Shown here in pieces: positions 1-8,387 of a stretch of 64,000 bases of DNA (the stretch's first letter is position 1; each line of letters opens with the position of its first letter). Position numbers and translations under genes: made by a program. The notes under the pieces were generated by a model. It ran no database searches. It was not told the origin of the DNA and saw nothing but the letters and a program-made list of their open reading frames with translations. Origin of the DNA: Paraburkholderia panacisoli (lineage in GTDB: Bacteria > Pseudomonadota > Gammaproteobacteria > Burkholderiales > Burkholderiaceae); NCBI RefSeq assembly GCF_008369935.1, contig NZ_VTUZ01000005.1, positions 1-64,000 on the forward strand, given 5' to 3'.

Positions 1-314
1 CTAAGCCTCGCCGATCCGGCGCCGCCGGCAGTTCGTCGTCTCCGGCGGCTACGCCGCCTCCGACTCCTCACTACCGGCCAAGATGAATGTCGGTACACCG
101 GACGAAATCATTGTCGCCCCCCAAATGCGAGTGAGTCGGAATTGAACGGCGGATTCAACCGGTGGATGCAACACACTGAATGACTCTTCATGGGGCCGGC
201 TACGGTCGTAGGTATCCGACGCGGGCGAACCCTTGCGGAAATTTAACAAGCGAGCGATAACGTCGGACCCCGGCTCCAGATCGGATCGTCCTCATGCTGA
301 TCCCGTCGCGCAGA
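1..314. other. Left-edge stretch without a recognisable gene
   Basis: I see no reading frame with family motifs or a plausible start here. The short open frames present look like chance products of GC-rich sequence. The right end holds only the region downstream of the DUF4142 gene on the minus strand. Confidence 0.5.
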
Positions 315-854
315 TCATCGTCCAAACCTCGGGTGTTCCAGCGCCAACTGCAATTGGTGAGCTTGGTCGAGATGGAAAATAAAAGACAGGCGAGACCGGA
401 CGAGCAGTGTCTTCAATTCCGCGTTCGTCGTGGACCGAATGAAGGTGTTTACCAATTTGACCAGTTGCTGCAAGAAGATCACCTCGCGATCAAGGTACGC
501 CTGGTCGAACTCGTGAGTTTCGACTGCATTGAGCCTCGCAAGGTCGTCGTAGCTCTGCTGCGTGAGCGCATCGCTAACCCCACTTCGTTGTGGAGTTGCT
601 GCGAGTCTCTGCATCAATCCAGCGGTTTCCTGGTTGACCTGTCCATGCTCGTCAATCATCCGATTCGCGAAGAATCGTACGCTTCTCGACTGCGTTCTGC
701 GCAAGGCTGTTTGGCCGGCCGCGATTTCCGCCTGATTCGCCACAAGGATGATGCCGACGATTTGTGCATCGGTCAGACCCGCCTCCTGGCCAAATGCGCA
801 AATCGTCGATGCGAGGAGCAGCAACAGCGCTCCAGCGGTACGTTTAACGTTCAT
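315..854 (-). CDS. DUF4142 (ferritin-like) exported protein
   Basis: The 179-residue product starts with a signal peptide (basic MNVKR, then a hydrophobic stretch, cleavage near AFG-QEA). The rest is a helical DUF4142 domain, recognisable by ALRRTQSRSVRFFANRMIDEH and by the LNAVETHEFDQAYLDRE segment. The family adopts a ferritin-like four-helix bundle and is usually periplasmic; no biochemical role is established. I chose the ATG at 854 because an AGGGG ribosome site lies just upstream and the signal peptide then begins with its basic end; a start four codons earlier is also open. It appears to be a single-gene unit. Confidence 0.8.
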   Translation of the reverse strand: MNVKRTAGALLLLLASTICAFGQEAGLTDAQIVGIILVANQAEIAAGQTALRRTQSRSVRFFANRMIDEHGQVNQETAGLMQRLAATPQRSGVSDALTQQSYDDLARLNAVETHEFDQAYLDREVIFLQQLVKLVNTFIRSTTNAELKTLLVRSRLSFIFHLDQAHQLQLALEHPRFGR

Positions 855-1128
855 TGTTCCCCTCAAATTCGCGCTCCGGTCCTTAACGCATCGTTCACTG
901 CGCGCGACTACAACACAGTAGACATGCTACGCTTCCTCGATGGCTACATGCGCGTGACGACGCCCGTCGAGGTCACGCATCCGGCCGAATTCATCGAGTT
1001 GAGGTGCCAGCAGCAGATGCAGACTTCGTGATGGTACCCGACCGCAAGCGCCAGGCTAACGCGTGACAGTTACCGGCTTGTCGTCACTCCCATGCCGATA
1101 CGGACCGCCGCGCCAGGCAGCGAGGCAT

Positions 1129-1305
1129 TCAACTTCCCGGCTGCATGAACTCGATCCCCGAACCGTCCGGCCCCACGGCGTAGAACACCTTAGTACCCGC
1201 TTGCGGTCCCACCGGAATGAGTTGCGGCACCCTGCCGATGCCGCCCAGTAGGCGAGACGCGCTGGAGCACGGCGTCGAGATCGTCGACGTAAAACGCGAT
1301 GTCCA
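1129..1305 (-). pseudogene. Remnant of a VOC/glyoxalase-family gene, frameshifted
   Basis: Read on the minus strand, one frame gives MDIAFYVDDLDAVLQR, a typical VOC-fold beta-strand and helix. After a shift near position 1255 the neighbouring frame gives RVPQLIPVGPQAGTKVFYAV followed by PDGSGIEFMQPG, the usual C-terminal strand of a VOC domain. Only about 60 residues can be followed, against about 120 for an intact protein, so the gene is both truncated and frameshifted. The flanks (about 855-1128 and 1306-1601) hold nothing else I recognise. Confidence 0.6.
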
Positions 1306-1601
1306 TAAGCGCCTACTTGGCATGGACCCGGCAGGTACGTCCGTTCGTTGCTCGACGCCGCCATACTTCAGTGGTTCGACTCTCGCGGGAAGGGGTTGCT
1401 GGGATGGCCTGCCTCGACCCGAAACCGCCGGTCTCTCGGCCAGGCATTCAAGGGCAGCTAACAGATGCGGACCTGACGTCGCAACGAGCGTGACCTGATT
1501 TGCACCAAGGGCCTCCGGTGACCCGCTGAGCGCGCCCGGTTACCACCGCACGCAACGCCTCTGTGGCGCCCCAATACTCAGCGTTTGAGATCGCCTCAAG
1601 C

Positions 1602-2513
1602 TCAACTAGCGATGGCTCGAACCCGCCGTGACGCTGCACGCATTCGTCGACCCTTCTGCTTTTCCAACCATTGCAACGACTCCTGCACGACCTCAGGTGG
1701 GACTTCGTTGAATGACGCGCTGCGAATCAGGGTTTCGCTTGCGGCAATGTCGTTGAACTGTCCCAGCTTGTTTTGCACGGACATCAATTCTTTGATCGTG
1801 CGACCGTGGCCGCCTTTGATAACGGGTTGAAAAAACTCGAGCAGGTACCTCAACTTCTTGCCCGCCTTTCGAACATGGTGAAGATTTTCCTCGTGGGCGT
1901 CCTCGCTGCGTGCTGCGCGCCTGCTTCGCTTTCGAAGTGCGCGCTGAGCAAGACGAACCCGCGCCTCGGCGAACGCTCGAATAGGAAGATCGTTGCAACG
2001 CGACTGCAGCGTAGTTTGCGCGCGAAGCAAGACATCGTTCAAGAACACCTCGACATCGTCGCTTTTGATCATCGTCTGGCTATGCGCCACCGCCTGTGCG
2101 CGCTTCTCGCGCGTTGCGGCCACGAGCAGCGCGATCGATGCGCGTGACTCTTGGGCGGATTTCAGGAGATCGCCTGCGATGTCCCAATCACGCGTTCCGC
2201 CTGCCAACGCAGCAAGACGCTTGAATTCTTCGGTGGCTTGTGCGGTCGCTTCCTCGCCGAGGTAAGGGGAGTACGCCCAGTACAATGCGCGAAGCTTTCT
2301 GAAGGCGACTCGAAGCTGATGAAACCCCTCGGCATTGCTCTGTGTGGACAGCTCTCTCGCCCTTTGCACTGCCTCGGCTACCACCGGCGTCGCCAGTGAT
2401 GCGAAGGTACTGGCGATAGAGCTCGTTTTTGAGAGTGATGAACCGGGCGGCCGCCGGTCAACTTTGAAGCGATTGTTTAGCCGCGGCAAGGGCCAGTCAC
2501 CATCCATATCCAT
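1602..2513 (-). CDS. CHAD domain protein
   Basis: The 303-residue protein matches the CHAD family, helical bundles with conserved histidines and basic residues that bind inorganic polyphosphate. Two repeats are visible: EGFHQLRVAFRKLRALYW near residues 62-79 and ENLHHVRKAGKKLRYLLEFF near residue 230, each with the His-x2-R-x3-K/R-K/R-LR pattern. There is no attached CYTH domain, which often accompanies CHAD in triphosphatases. The frame stays open about 100 codons upstream, but that part has no family similarity. The ATG at 2513 has GAGG seven to eight bases before it, so I start there. It is divergent from the Nudix gene at 2750. Confidence 0.85.
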   Translation of the reverse strand: MDMDGDWPLPRLNNRFKVDRRPPGSSLSKTSSIASTFASLATPVVAEAVQRARELSTQSNAEGFHQLRVAFRKLRALYWAYSPYLGEEATAQATEEFKRLAALAGGTRDWDIAGDLLKSAQESRASIALLVAATREKRAQAVAHSQTMIKSDDVEVFLNDVLLRAQTTLQSRCNDLPIRAFAEARVRLAQRALRKRSRRAARSEDAHEENLHHVRKAGKKLRYLLEFFQPVIKGGHGRTIKELMSVQNKLGQFNDIAASETLIRSASFNEVPPEVVQESLQWLEKQKGRRMRAASRRVRAIAS

Positions 2514-2749
2514 TTCAGCCTCGAGTCGGACAAAAATACGATTTGCCCGGACCTTACCATACTCATCTCCGAGCGCCGCGCTCTTTGTGACGTTTTGATG
2601 ACATGCCTTTAAGGTGTGGCGCGTACGCCGCCCGCGCTTCGCGACATCGCCGTGCTTCCGCTGTTTTGAATTAGGATGCTTGGCTACGTCATGCACTGCC
2701 CGATACGCTCGCGCATCGAAAATTCCTGGAACATACGTGGGAGTTCGTT

Positions 2750-3118
2750 TTGAAGAAACGCGCCACCGTGGTCTGCCGCAGAGGCAAGCGAATCCTCCTG
2801 GTCGCACGTAGTGAATCAAAGTGGGCTTTGCCGGGCGGGATTCTCAAGCGTGGAGAACATCGATCGGACGCCGCGCTTCGAGAACTCAAGGAAGAAACGC
2901 GGCTTACCGGGAAGTCAGCCAAGTATCTCTTCGATTTCCGTGGCAAGCAGAAGCACCATCACGTGTTCTCCTGCGAAATCTCGAATCGCGCCAAAGCTCG
3001 CCCGAGTAACGAAATATCCAAGTGTCGCTGGGTTCACCTCGACGACATCCCTCGCCTCATGACGAGCGGGCCGACGACCGACATCGTGAAGCTCATGAGT
3101 CAACAGCGCAGGAAGTAG
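2750..3118 (+). CDS. Nudix hydrolase (TTG start)
   Basis: The 122-residue protein is one Nudix domain. The Nudix box runs GGILKRGEHRSDAALRELKEE near residues 31-51, with the G-x5-E-x7-RE-x2-EE spacing intact. The usual glycine after EE-x is arginine here (EETRL), a small deviation that leaves the metal-binding glutamates in place. Such enzymes hydrolyse nucleoside diphosphate linked compounds, and at this length house-cleaning or polyphosphate-type (DIPP-like) substrates are possible. The TTG start is supported by GGGAG six bases upstream. The adjacent CHAD gene is divergent, so a shared polyphosphate theme is only a speculation. Confidence 0.85.
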   Translation: MKKRATVVCRRGKRILLVARSESKWALPGGILKRGEHRSDAALRELKEETRLTGKSAKYLFDFRGKQKHHHVFSCEISNRAKARPSNEISKCRWVHLDDIPRLMTSGPTTDIVKLMSQQRRK

Positions 3119-3653
3119 CCTCGTTTTCGAGGTGAATAGCACGCGGCCAACGGCGTGCAGAGGCCGCGTCTCGTCCACGGATCGTTCGGCCATGGCAGCT
3201 CGGCCGCGCATCCGGCGCTGTGCAAGCTGGCCGGAAAAAGCCGCAAGAGCCACGCCCGAGCAACTAAGACGAAATTGCCCGCCCGCCTCCGCTTTCAAGG
3301 CAAATCGTCGTTGGTTTGCAGTCTCCCCTGCGTTGCCGCTTTGACGGGTCGTCGGCCAATGCCGCCATTGGGGCGCTCCGGGTTCTATGTCGGCGATGTG
3401 TTCGATTGCTGACGGTGGGAGCATCATGCAGCCGGACGGCAGCTTCCTACATTGACGAATTGGCGCTCCCGGACTCGGAGCCGTCGTTCGATCCGGCGAC
3501 GCTTCGATGGAAGCTAGCTGACGCAAATCAGCGATCGCCACCCGCCTCCTGTGCTACCGGCCCCGACACCCCAATCGACCTTTACTGCAACCCATTGCGG
3601 TTATACGTTGCGCCATTGTATGATGCTCGTCATATTAAGACGAAGGCACGCAC
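3119..3653. other. Intergenic stretch, possibly a degenerate dispersed repeat
   Basis: No gene is supported in these 535 bases. Around 3346-3415 the sequence alternates short motifs such as CCAATGCCGCCATTGGGGCG and TATGTCGGCGATGTG. These resemble widespread non-coding proteobacterial repeats whose translations contain ADI/IAD stretches. The 3' end holds the promoter area of the TetR gene at 3654, including the imperfect dyad ATGATGCTCGTCAT at about 3619-3632. Confidence 0.4.
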
Positions 3654-4247
3654 ATGCGCTACAGCGAGGGACACAAGCAGGAGACGCGAAAAAGGTTACT
3701 GAAACTCGCTGCTGACGCGATCCGCTCCCAAGGGCCGGATCGAATCGGCGTCTCCAAAATAATGGCCGAGGCGGGGCTGACGCACGGCGGGTTCTATGCG
3801 CACTTCGGCTCAAAGGATGAACTGGTTGCCGAAGCCATCAGCGTGATGTTCGACGAAAGCAAAGCGCGCCTGAATCAGGAAATTTCCGGTCGTAGTCCGG
3901 CCGAAGGGCTTTGGCGGTACATACGTTTTTACCTGTCCAGAAAGCATCGAGACGCAGTCGCAATCGGGTGCCCCGTTGCCGCCCTGCTTGCCGACGCGCC
4001 GAGAATCCCCGATGCGGCCCGCACCAACTTTTCGCAAGGTGCCGCGCAGCTCAAAGGACAGCTTGCCGACCAGCTTGCCATGCTGGGCGACGCTGATGCC
4101 GATGCAAGTGCCGATTCGCTGCTCGCTGCACTCGTTGGCGCATTGATGCTCGCCAGGGCCGAGCCGGACCCGAAGCGCTCCGATGAGATCCTGATGCGCT
4201 CGCGGATGGCGCTAAAGAACCGCTTTAACCTGGAGTCTATCGAATGA
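3654..4247 (+). CDS. TetR/AcrR family transcriptional regulator
   Basis: The 197-residue protein has an N-terminal TetR DNA-binding domain: RKRLLKLAADAIRSQGPDRI, then the helix-turn-helix VSKIMAEAGLTHGGFYAHFG (about residues 32-51), followed by a C-terminal ligand/dimerisation domain. The GGFYAHFGSKDELVAEA stretch is typical of a TetR subgroup that represses small detoxification operons. Its stop overlaps the start of the thioesterase gene by four bases (ATGA), so the two are co-transcribed and translationally coupled. It probably represses its own operon through the dyad just upstream; the inducer cannot be read from the sequence. Confidence 0.9.
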   Translation: MRYSEGHKQETRKRLLKLAADAIRSQGPDRIGVSKIMAEAGLTHGGFYAHFGSKDELVAEAISVMFDESKARLNQEISGRSPAEGLWRYIRFYLSRKHRDAVAIGCPVAALLADAPRIPDAARTNFSQGAAQLKGQLADQLAMLGDADADASADSLLAALVGALMLARAEPDPKRSDEILMRSRMALKNRFNLESIE

Positions 4248-4693
4248 ACCTCGTAGAACAACTGCCATCCGGCCTGACCGGGCTTGAACAGCTTCACAAG
4301 CTGATCGAAATGGGCGGCCGCCCGCCCATTGGGGAAACCCTCGAGTTCACGCTGGTCGAGGCCAAGGAAGGGTTCGCCGCTTTCGAGGGCGTCCCGTCAT
4401 TGCGAGCCTACAACCCGATCGGAACGGTTCACGGGGGATATGCGGCCACTCTGCTCGATTCCGCTTGCGGCTGCGCAGCACACTCCCGACTTTCGGCAAC
4501 GCAGGGGTATACGACCTTGGAACTTAAAGTCGCGTACCACAAAGCCATTACCCACGAGACCGGCAGGCTTCGTGCGGAAGGCCGCGTGTTGAGCATTGGT
4601 CGGCGCACAGCCTTCGTCGAGGCGTCATTGAAGGACGACAGCGACAAGCTTTACGCCTCTGCGACTTCGACTCTCCTTATCATCGAGAGATGA
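4244..4693 (+). CDS. PaaI-family hotdog thioesterase
   Basis: The 149-residue protein is a single hotdog domain. The diagnostic segment NPIGTVHGGYAATLLDSACG (about residues 56-75) carries the HGG turn and the acidic residue of PaaI-type acyl-CoA thioesterases. The later TTLELKVAYHKAI and GRVLSIGRRTAFVEASL stretches complete the fold. These enzymes hydrolyse acyl- or aryl-acyl-CoA esters and work as tetramers in the cytoplasm. The gene overlaps the upstream TetR regulator, so its expression is expected to follow the regulator's ligand. Confidence 0.88.
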   Translation: MNLVEQLPSGLTGLEQLHKLIEMGGRPPIGETLEFTLVEAKEGFAAFEGVPSLRAYNPIGTVHGGYAATLLDSACGCAAHSRLSATQGYTTLELKVAYHKAITHETGRLRAEGRVLSIGRRTAFVEASLKDDSDKLYASATSTLLIIER

Positions 4694-4802
4694 GCCGATA
4701 GACTGTTGAAATATCGGGGAGGCGATGCCGGAGGCGGAGAAATCCACTGCGTCTCCCTCGATTTGTTCTGAGACTTTGGTGATACGTGTGAGGCGAGCGA
4801 AT

Positions 4803-4935
4803 ATGGACAAGCATCCTGGCTATGAAAGTGTTCACCAAGGTCGTGGAGATGAACAGCTTCTCCCGTGCGGCCGATGCCTTACCCACGTCGTTGCCTGAAC
4901 GGCAGCAACACGTCCTGAGCCAGTCCGTCAAGTGA
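4803..4935 (+). pseudogene. N-terminal remnant of a LysR-type regulator gene
   Basis: From the ATG at 4803 the first codons read MDK; after a one-base shift the sequence reads ILAMKVFTKVVEMNSFSRAA followed by DALPTSL and a stop at 4935. This matches the opening of LysR regulators (MDK-x2-AM-x-VF-x-VVE-x2-SFSRAA-x-AL). Only about 40 residues of the HTH region survive; the effector domain is missing. It is a decayed gene, both frameshifted and truncated. The sequence to about 5130 shows nothing else recognisable. Confidence 0.7.
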
Positions 4936-5130
4936 TTTCAGAGGAAAGCGCGGCGCTTCCTGGTAGCGTCGCGCGCGACCGTCCGCTGCAAACCAGATAC
5001 CTGACTTCACAGCTTGCCCTGAGTAGCGTAAGTCCGACAGGAGATTCACGCGTTGCATCGCGGATGTTCAATGCCAGGCCGCGGCGTCGGTTCGCGTCTC
5101 AACGCGAACCGGCGCCATGTTTTTCTGCCA

Positions 5131-5484
5131 TCACGCGTCGACAATCACTTCGAAACCGCCATAGATTAGCCGCTGGCCGTCAAAAGGCATCGGATTTTTA
5201 TCTGGTTGCAGCCGCGGGTCGGCCATTACCGCTTTCATTCCTTCGTCTCGCGACTGATGCGACGGCCAGACAACCCAGGAGAACACCACCGTCTCATCAT
5301 CCTTGCGCTTGATCGCCATTGGAAACGACGTCACCTTGCCCTCCGGCACGTCATCTCCCCAGCATTCGACCACCTTCAACGCGCCGTGCTCCTTGAAGAC
5401 GGCCGCCGCGCTTTCGGCGAACTGTCTGTAAACTTCGCGGTTGGCAGTAGGCACGGGGACAACAAATCCATCGACGTAAGTCAT
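5131..5484 (-). CDS. DUF1428 family protein
   Basis: The 117-residue protein matches the DUF1428 (YbaA-type) family: MTYVDGFVVPVPTANREVYR at the start, then KVVECWGDDVPEGKVTSFPM and FSWVVWPSHQSRDEGM, ending with MPFDGQRLIYGGFEVIVDA. The fold is a dimeric alpha/beta barrel; the function is unknown. The frame continues 59 codons upstream, but the family N-terminus and an AGGAGA site eight bases before the ATG at 5484 fix the start. Family length is about 115-120, so it is full length. Confidence 0.88.
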   Translation of the reverse strand: MTYVDGFVVPVPTANREVYRQFAESAAAVFKEHGALKVVECWGDDVPEGKVTSFPMAIKRKDDETVVFSWVVWPSHQSRDEGMKAVMADPRLQPDKNPMPFDGQRLIYGGFEVIVDA

Positions 5485-5657
5485 TCGCAATCTCCTTTTT
5501 CCCATACGGACTATAGGTGCCGGTCGGCAGCGCATCGCAACACGACCGCCCATACGCACGACGAGCGGGGAGTCAAGAAATCGACAATAGTCGATTCCTT
5601 TGCACCGATAGCCTGCTTTGACCCTAAGCGGCGCTTTGAGGCATGGCGTCGGCCTGC

Positions 5658-6062
5658 TCACTTAAGCGGTTGCCCAATGCCGAGGAGGTTGCCCTCGCTA
5701 TCTCGGAACCAAGCAGCTCTTTCGCCTACCCCACCCTTGGACGGGTAATTCCCTTCTATATCAGCGATCCCGTTTATCGTTTTGAGGCCGGGAAGATCGT
5801 ATTCTTCGAATGCGACTCCACGCTGTCGCAGCTCACTAACGGTTACCTGGATGTCATCGACCTCCCAGGCCATTTGTGTGTGAGTACCTGAGGCCGACCC
5901 AGACGACTGAAAGAGTGTGAAGTAGCCCCTGCCGCATTTGTAGCGGAGGCCACCAGCCCGTTCTTCCACCGGCTCAAGGCCGAGCTTGCTCGAGTAGAAA
6001 GATCTTGCGCGAGCGAGGTCTTCCGCTGGGATCCGAGTTGCGACGTCGCTGTCTTGAAGCAT
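5658..6062 (-). CDS. VOC family protein (glyoxalase/bleomycin-resistance fold)
   Basis: The 134-residue protein has two VOC half-domains. The first begins VATRIPAEDLARARSFYSSK and runs to GRGYFTLFQS; the second starts QMAWEVDDIQVTVSELRQRG and ends AAWFRDSEGNLLGIGQP. The pattern is typical of metal-dependent VOC enzymes and of antibiotic-binding relatives, so substrate and reaction cannot be assigned. It stands alone, upstream of the DUF1428 gene on the same strand with a 173-base gap. Confidence 0.85.
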   Translation of the reverse strand: MLQDSDVATRIPAEDLARARSFYSSKLGLEPVEERAGGLRYKCGRGYFTLFQSSGSASGTHTQMAWEVDDIQVTVSELRQRGVAFEEYDLPGLKTINGIADIEGNYPSKGGVGERAAWFRDSEGNLLGIGQPLK

Positions 6063-6820
6063 GGAATACCTCTGAGGTCAAGAAAGGCCAAAGACTTTGT
6101 TCGCTCCGTCCCGCGCAACGCTTCCGCTTTGCGGCCACGGAGTTTCTCTTCAGGCACCAGTTAGTCAGACGGGAACGCACTCATCGCCTTGATCTATCGC
6201 AGACCATGCGGTACACAAAACAGTTGACCCCCGAATCCGCTTGGCGTCGGGCCACCCGCCGTTTCTAGGCGACGCGATTTGGAAGTACACGTGCACCCGA
6301 CCTTGTTCGATGAAATCGAACCTTCCTTTGAATCACGTTGAACGACATTCGGCACCACGTGGTCCACAATCACGAACATGGTTCCGAACCGAGGCTCAAG
6401 TGCTCGAGGACGCGCCACGCCTTGTGAGCCCGGGAGTGAGTCAGCGACGGGTCGTCAGTCGCCGCGCCTCGAAGGTCCGCTCGCCGCGAGCAAGCGGACG
6501 CTCGCGACCTGATTGGGAAGGACCGTTCCTGGCCGAGAGCACCAGTTCGGCGAACGCTCTCCAGAGCGGACGTTGGAGTCTTCAATGGCAGCTTTCCGGC
6601 AAGGTACGTGAACGCGTACTGTCGGCCATGTGTAGTCGCTGGGTAGTGCGGCAGCTCAGCCGCTCCAACGTCTTATCGCCTTCGATAACAGCCGCTCAAA
6701 ACTCCCGACACGATCAGCTGCATTCGTCACCTTTGCCAAGACTTTTGTGCATAGTGTCGCCGACGCCGGTCATAGAGGACGCCATCCGACGCAATGCAGA
6801 CAACAATTCGTTGCACTCTG
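6063..6820. other. Long intergenic stretch without a supported gene
   Basis: About 760 bases contain only overlapping open frames with no family motif on either strand. I could not recognise a transposase, a toxin-antitoxin pair or an RNA gene. Fragments such as CCAGAGCGGACGTTGGAG near 6563 recall the same dispersed non-coding repeat class suspected at 3.35 and 9.2 kb. The stretch may be eroded coding sequence. Confidence 0.4.
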
Positions 6821-7396
6821 TTACGTCGCCTTCCTGGCATCGTTGCTCGACCGATTTGTCAGGATGGCGCTCGTAATGAGGTGAACGAGATGATCCGCCC
6901 GTGGCGCGAATGAGGGTTGGTCGACCGCCCAGCCGAGAGCCGTTGTCAGGGCAAACAGGTCGTCCCCATTCATATCGGCGCGCGCCGTTCCCTCGCCCTG
7001 AGCACGGAGCAGTAGTCGCGCGCCTGCTGAGTGCACCGCTGCGCACGAAGCATAAAGAGCGGAGTCCGGGTTCGTGTGGGCGGCCGCCATCATGGCGACA
7101 ACGCCCCTGTAGCTTTGGGCGAATGCCACCAATTCCCGAAACCAGGAGAGAAGTGCTTCGTCAGCCGAAGTCGACGTTTCGAGTTCGTCTGCCTTCTGCG
7201 TCAGTGCGTCCATATTGGTACACAGCAACGCTTCGAACAGGGCTTCTCGCGTCGGGAAATGACGAAGCAGTGTAGCCAACCCGACGCCGGCCCGGCGGGC
7301 GATCTCTCGCATGGGCGCATCGGCGCCGTGCTCGGTGACGACGTCACGCGCGACTGCAAGTAGATGGTTGTAATTTTTTTGGGCGTCGGCTCGCAT
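6821..7396 (-). CDS. TetR family transcriptional regulator
   Basis: The 191-residue protein has a TetR HTH (MREIARRAGVGLATLLRHFP, about residues 29-48). The C-terminal domain resembles the SbtR-like type (LLSWFRELVAFAQSYRGVVA, then ALTTALGWAVDQP). I prefer the ATG at 7396 over an in-frame TTG at 7411 because AAGG lies six bases upstream. The gene is divergent from an SDR gene, and the intergenic region holds three copies of a GGATCrGTGrTCC element, the expected operator. It probably represses both itself and the SDR; the ligand is unknown. Confidence 0.88.
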   Translation of the reverse strand: MRADAQKNYNHLLAVARDVVTEHGADAPMREIARRAGVGLATLLRHFPTREALFEALLCTNMDALTQKADELETSTSADEALLSWFRELVAFAQSYRGVVAMMAAAHTNPDSALYASCAAVHSAGARLLLRAQGEGTARADMNGDDLFALTTALGWAVDQPSFAPRADHLVHLITSAILTNRSSNDARKAT

Positions 7397-7413
7397 GGGG
7401 GACCTTGACAAAC

Positions 7414-7482
7414 GGATCAGTGATCCACATAATCCGGATCAGTGGTTCGGATGCCGCGAGTCAGGATCTGGATCGGTGGTCC
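7414..7482. promoter_or_regulatory. Three operator-like repeats between TetR and SDR genes
   Basis: The copy at 7414-7426, GGATCAGTGATCC, is a perfect palindrome around one central base. The copy at 7470-7482, GGATCGGTGGTCC, is near-palindromic, and both are followed by CACATRAT. A degenerate copy, GGATCAGTGGTTCGG, starts at 7436. The palindrome sits immediately before the regulator start codon, which suits autorepression, and the others cover the SDR promoter. Confidence 0.75.
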
Positions 7483-7490
7483 ACATGATA

Positions 7491-7524
7491 CAGCGCCTTT
7501 GTACCAATGGGAACAAAGGCGCTG
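7491..7524 (+). promoter_or_regulatory. 12-bp perfect inverted repeat in the SDR leader
   Basis: CAGCGCCTTTGT at 7491-7502 and its exact complement ACAAAGGCGCTG at 7513-7524 can form a 12-bp stem with a 10-base loop. It lies just after the third TetR operator copy and 24 bases before the SDR start codon. It could be an mRNA hairpin in the 5' leader or a second DNA-binding site. No U-run follows, so it is not a normal terminator. Confidence 0.7.
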
Positions 7525-7548
7525 CCCGACACGACGAAGGGGGAGGTT

Positions 7549-8283
7549 ATGGGAAAGCTTGAGGGTAAGGTTGCAGTCATCACGGGCGGATCGAGCGGCA
7601 TGGCACTGGCGAGCGCCAAGCGGTTCGTTGAAGAAGGCGCCTATGTTTTCATCACGGGCCGGAGGCAAGAGGCGCTCGACGAGGCCGTCAAGCTGATTGG
7701 CCGGAACGTGACCGGCGTGCGCGGCGACGCGGCCAATCTAGACGACCTCGACCGCCTGTTCGATACAGTCAAGCGAGAAAAAGGCAAGATCGACATCCTG
7801 TTCGCGAGCGCAGGCACCGGCGAAGCCGTCCCTCTGGGCGAGATTACCGAGCAGCACTTCGATGCGACCTTCGGTTTGAATACGCGCGGAACGCTGTTTG
7901 CGGTTCAGAAGGCGTTGCCGCTGTTCAACGATGGCGGATCGATCTTCATGACCGGGTCAGTTGCTTCGGTGAAAGGTTTTCCTGGTTATGGCGTGTATGC
8001 GGCGAGCAAGGCGGCGTTGCGCTCATTCGCACGCACTTGGCTTAACGAACTGAAGGGCCGGAATATCCGGGTGAACGTGCTGAGCCCGGGGCCGATCGCC
8101 ACCCCGATGCAGGACCAGGTTCTCACCGAGGAGGCGAAGAGGATGTTCGAATCCCTGATCCCGCGGGGAAAGATGGGTCGTCCTGAGGAAATTTCGACGG
8201 TCGCGCTGTTTCTTGCTTCAGACGATTCGAGCTTCGTGAATGGGGTGGAGTTGTCTGTCGACGGCGGCTTCTCGGCCATCTGA
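7549..8283 (+). CDS. Short-chain dehydrogenase/reductase (SDR)
   Basis: The 244-residue protein is a classical SDR: nucleotide-binding motif VITGGSSGMALASAKRF (residues 11-27), NAG-like ASAGTGE, catalytic serine in FMTGSVASVKG, and YAASK as the catalytic Tyr-x3-Lys, followed by NVLSPGPIATPM. The usual TGxxxGIG reads TGGSSGMA here, so the last glycine is alanine. The C-terminal SSFVNGVELSVDGGFSAI is typical. I take the ATG at 7549 because an upstream ATG at 7507 falls inside a strong inverted repeat. The gene is likely induced when the divergent TetR releases its operators. Confidence 0.9.
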   Translation: MGKLEGKVAVITGGSSGMALASAKRFVEEGAYVFITGRRQEALDEAVKLIGRNVTGVRGDAANLDDLDRLFDTVKREKGKIDILFASAGTGEAVPLGEITEQHFDATFGLNTRGTLFAVQKALPLFNDGGSIFMTGSVASVKGFPGYGVYAASKAALRSFARTWLNELKGRNIRVNVLSPGPIATPMQDQVLTEEAKRMFESLIPRGKMGRPEEISTVALFLASDDSSFVNGVELSVDGGFSAI

Positions 8284-8387
8284 AATCGCGCCGAAACGCG
8301 TGTAGAAGTACCTGTCAACTCGACGAATATGATCCGATTTGTGTCTATAAATATGGATTCCTTACCAGTACTGAATGGAGAGTTCGC

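Noticed and set aside
946..1031. Short plus-strand peptide ending VTHPAEFIELRCQQQMQTS, recalling HigA/XRE antitoxin starts
   Set aside because: Only the HPAEFI words match; no helix-turn-helix follows and no toxin gene is adjacent.
2514..2819. Upstream 102-codon extension of the CHAD gene
   Set aside because: No family likeness, and it would run into the divergent Nudix start; the ATG at 2513 has a good ribosome site.
6194..6876. Overlapping open frames on both strands between the VOC and TetR genes
   Set aside because: No recognisable domain, no ribosome sites and shadow-like composition.
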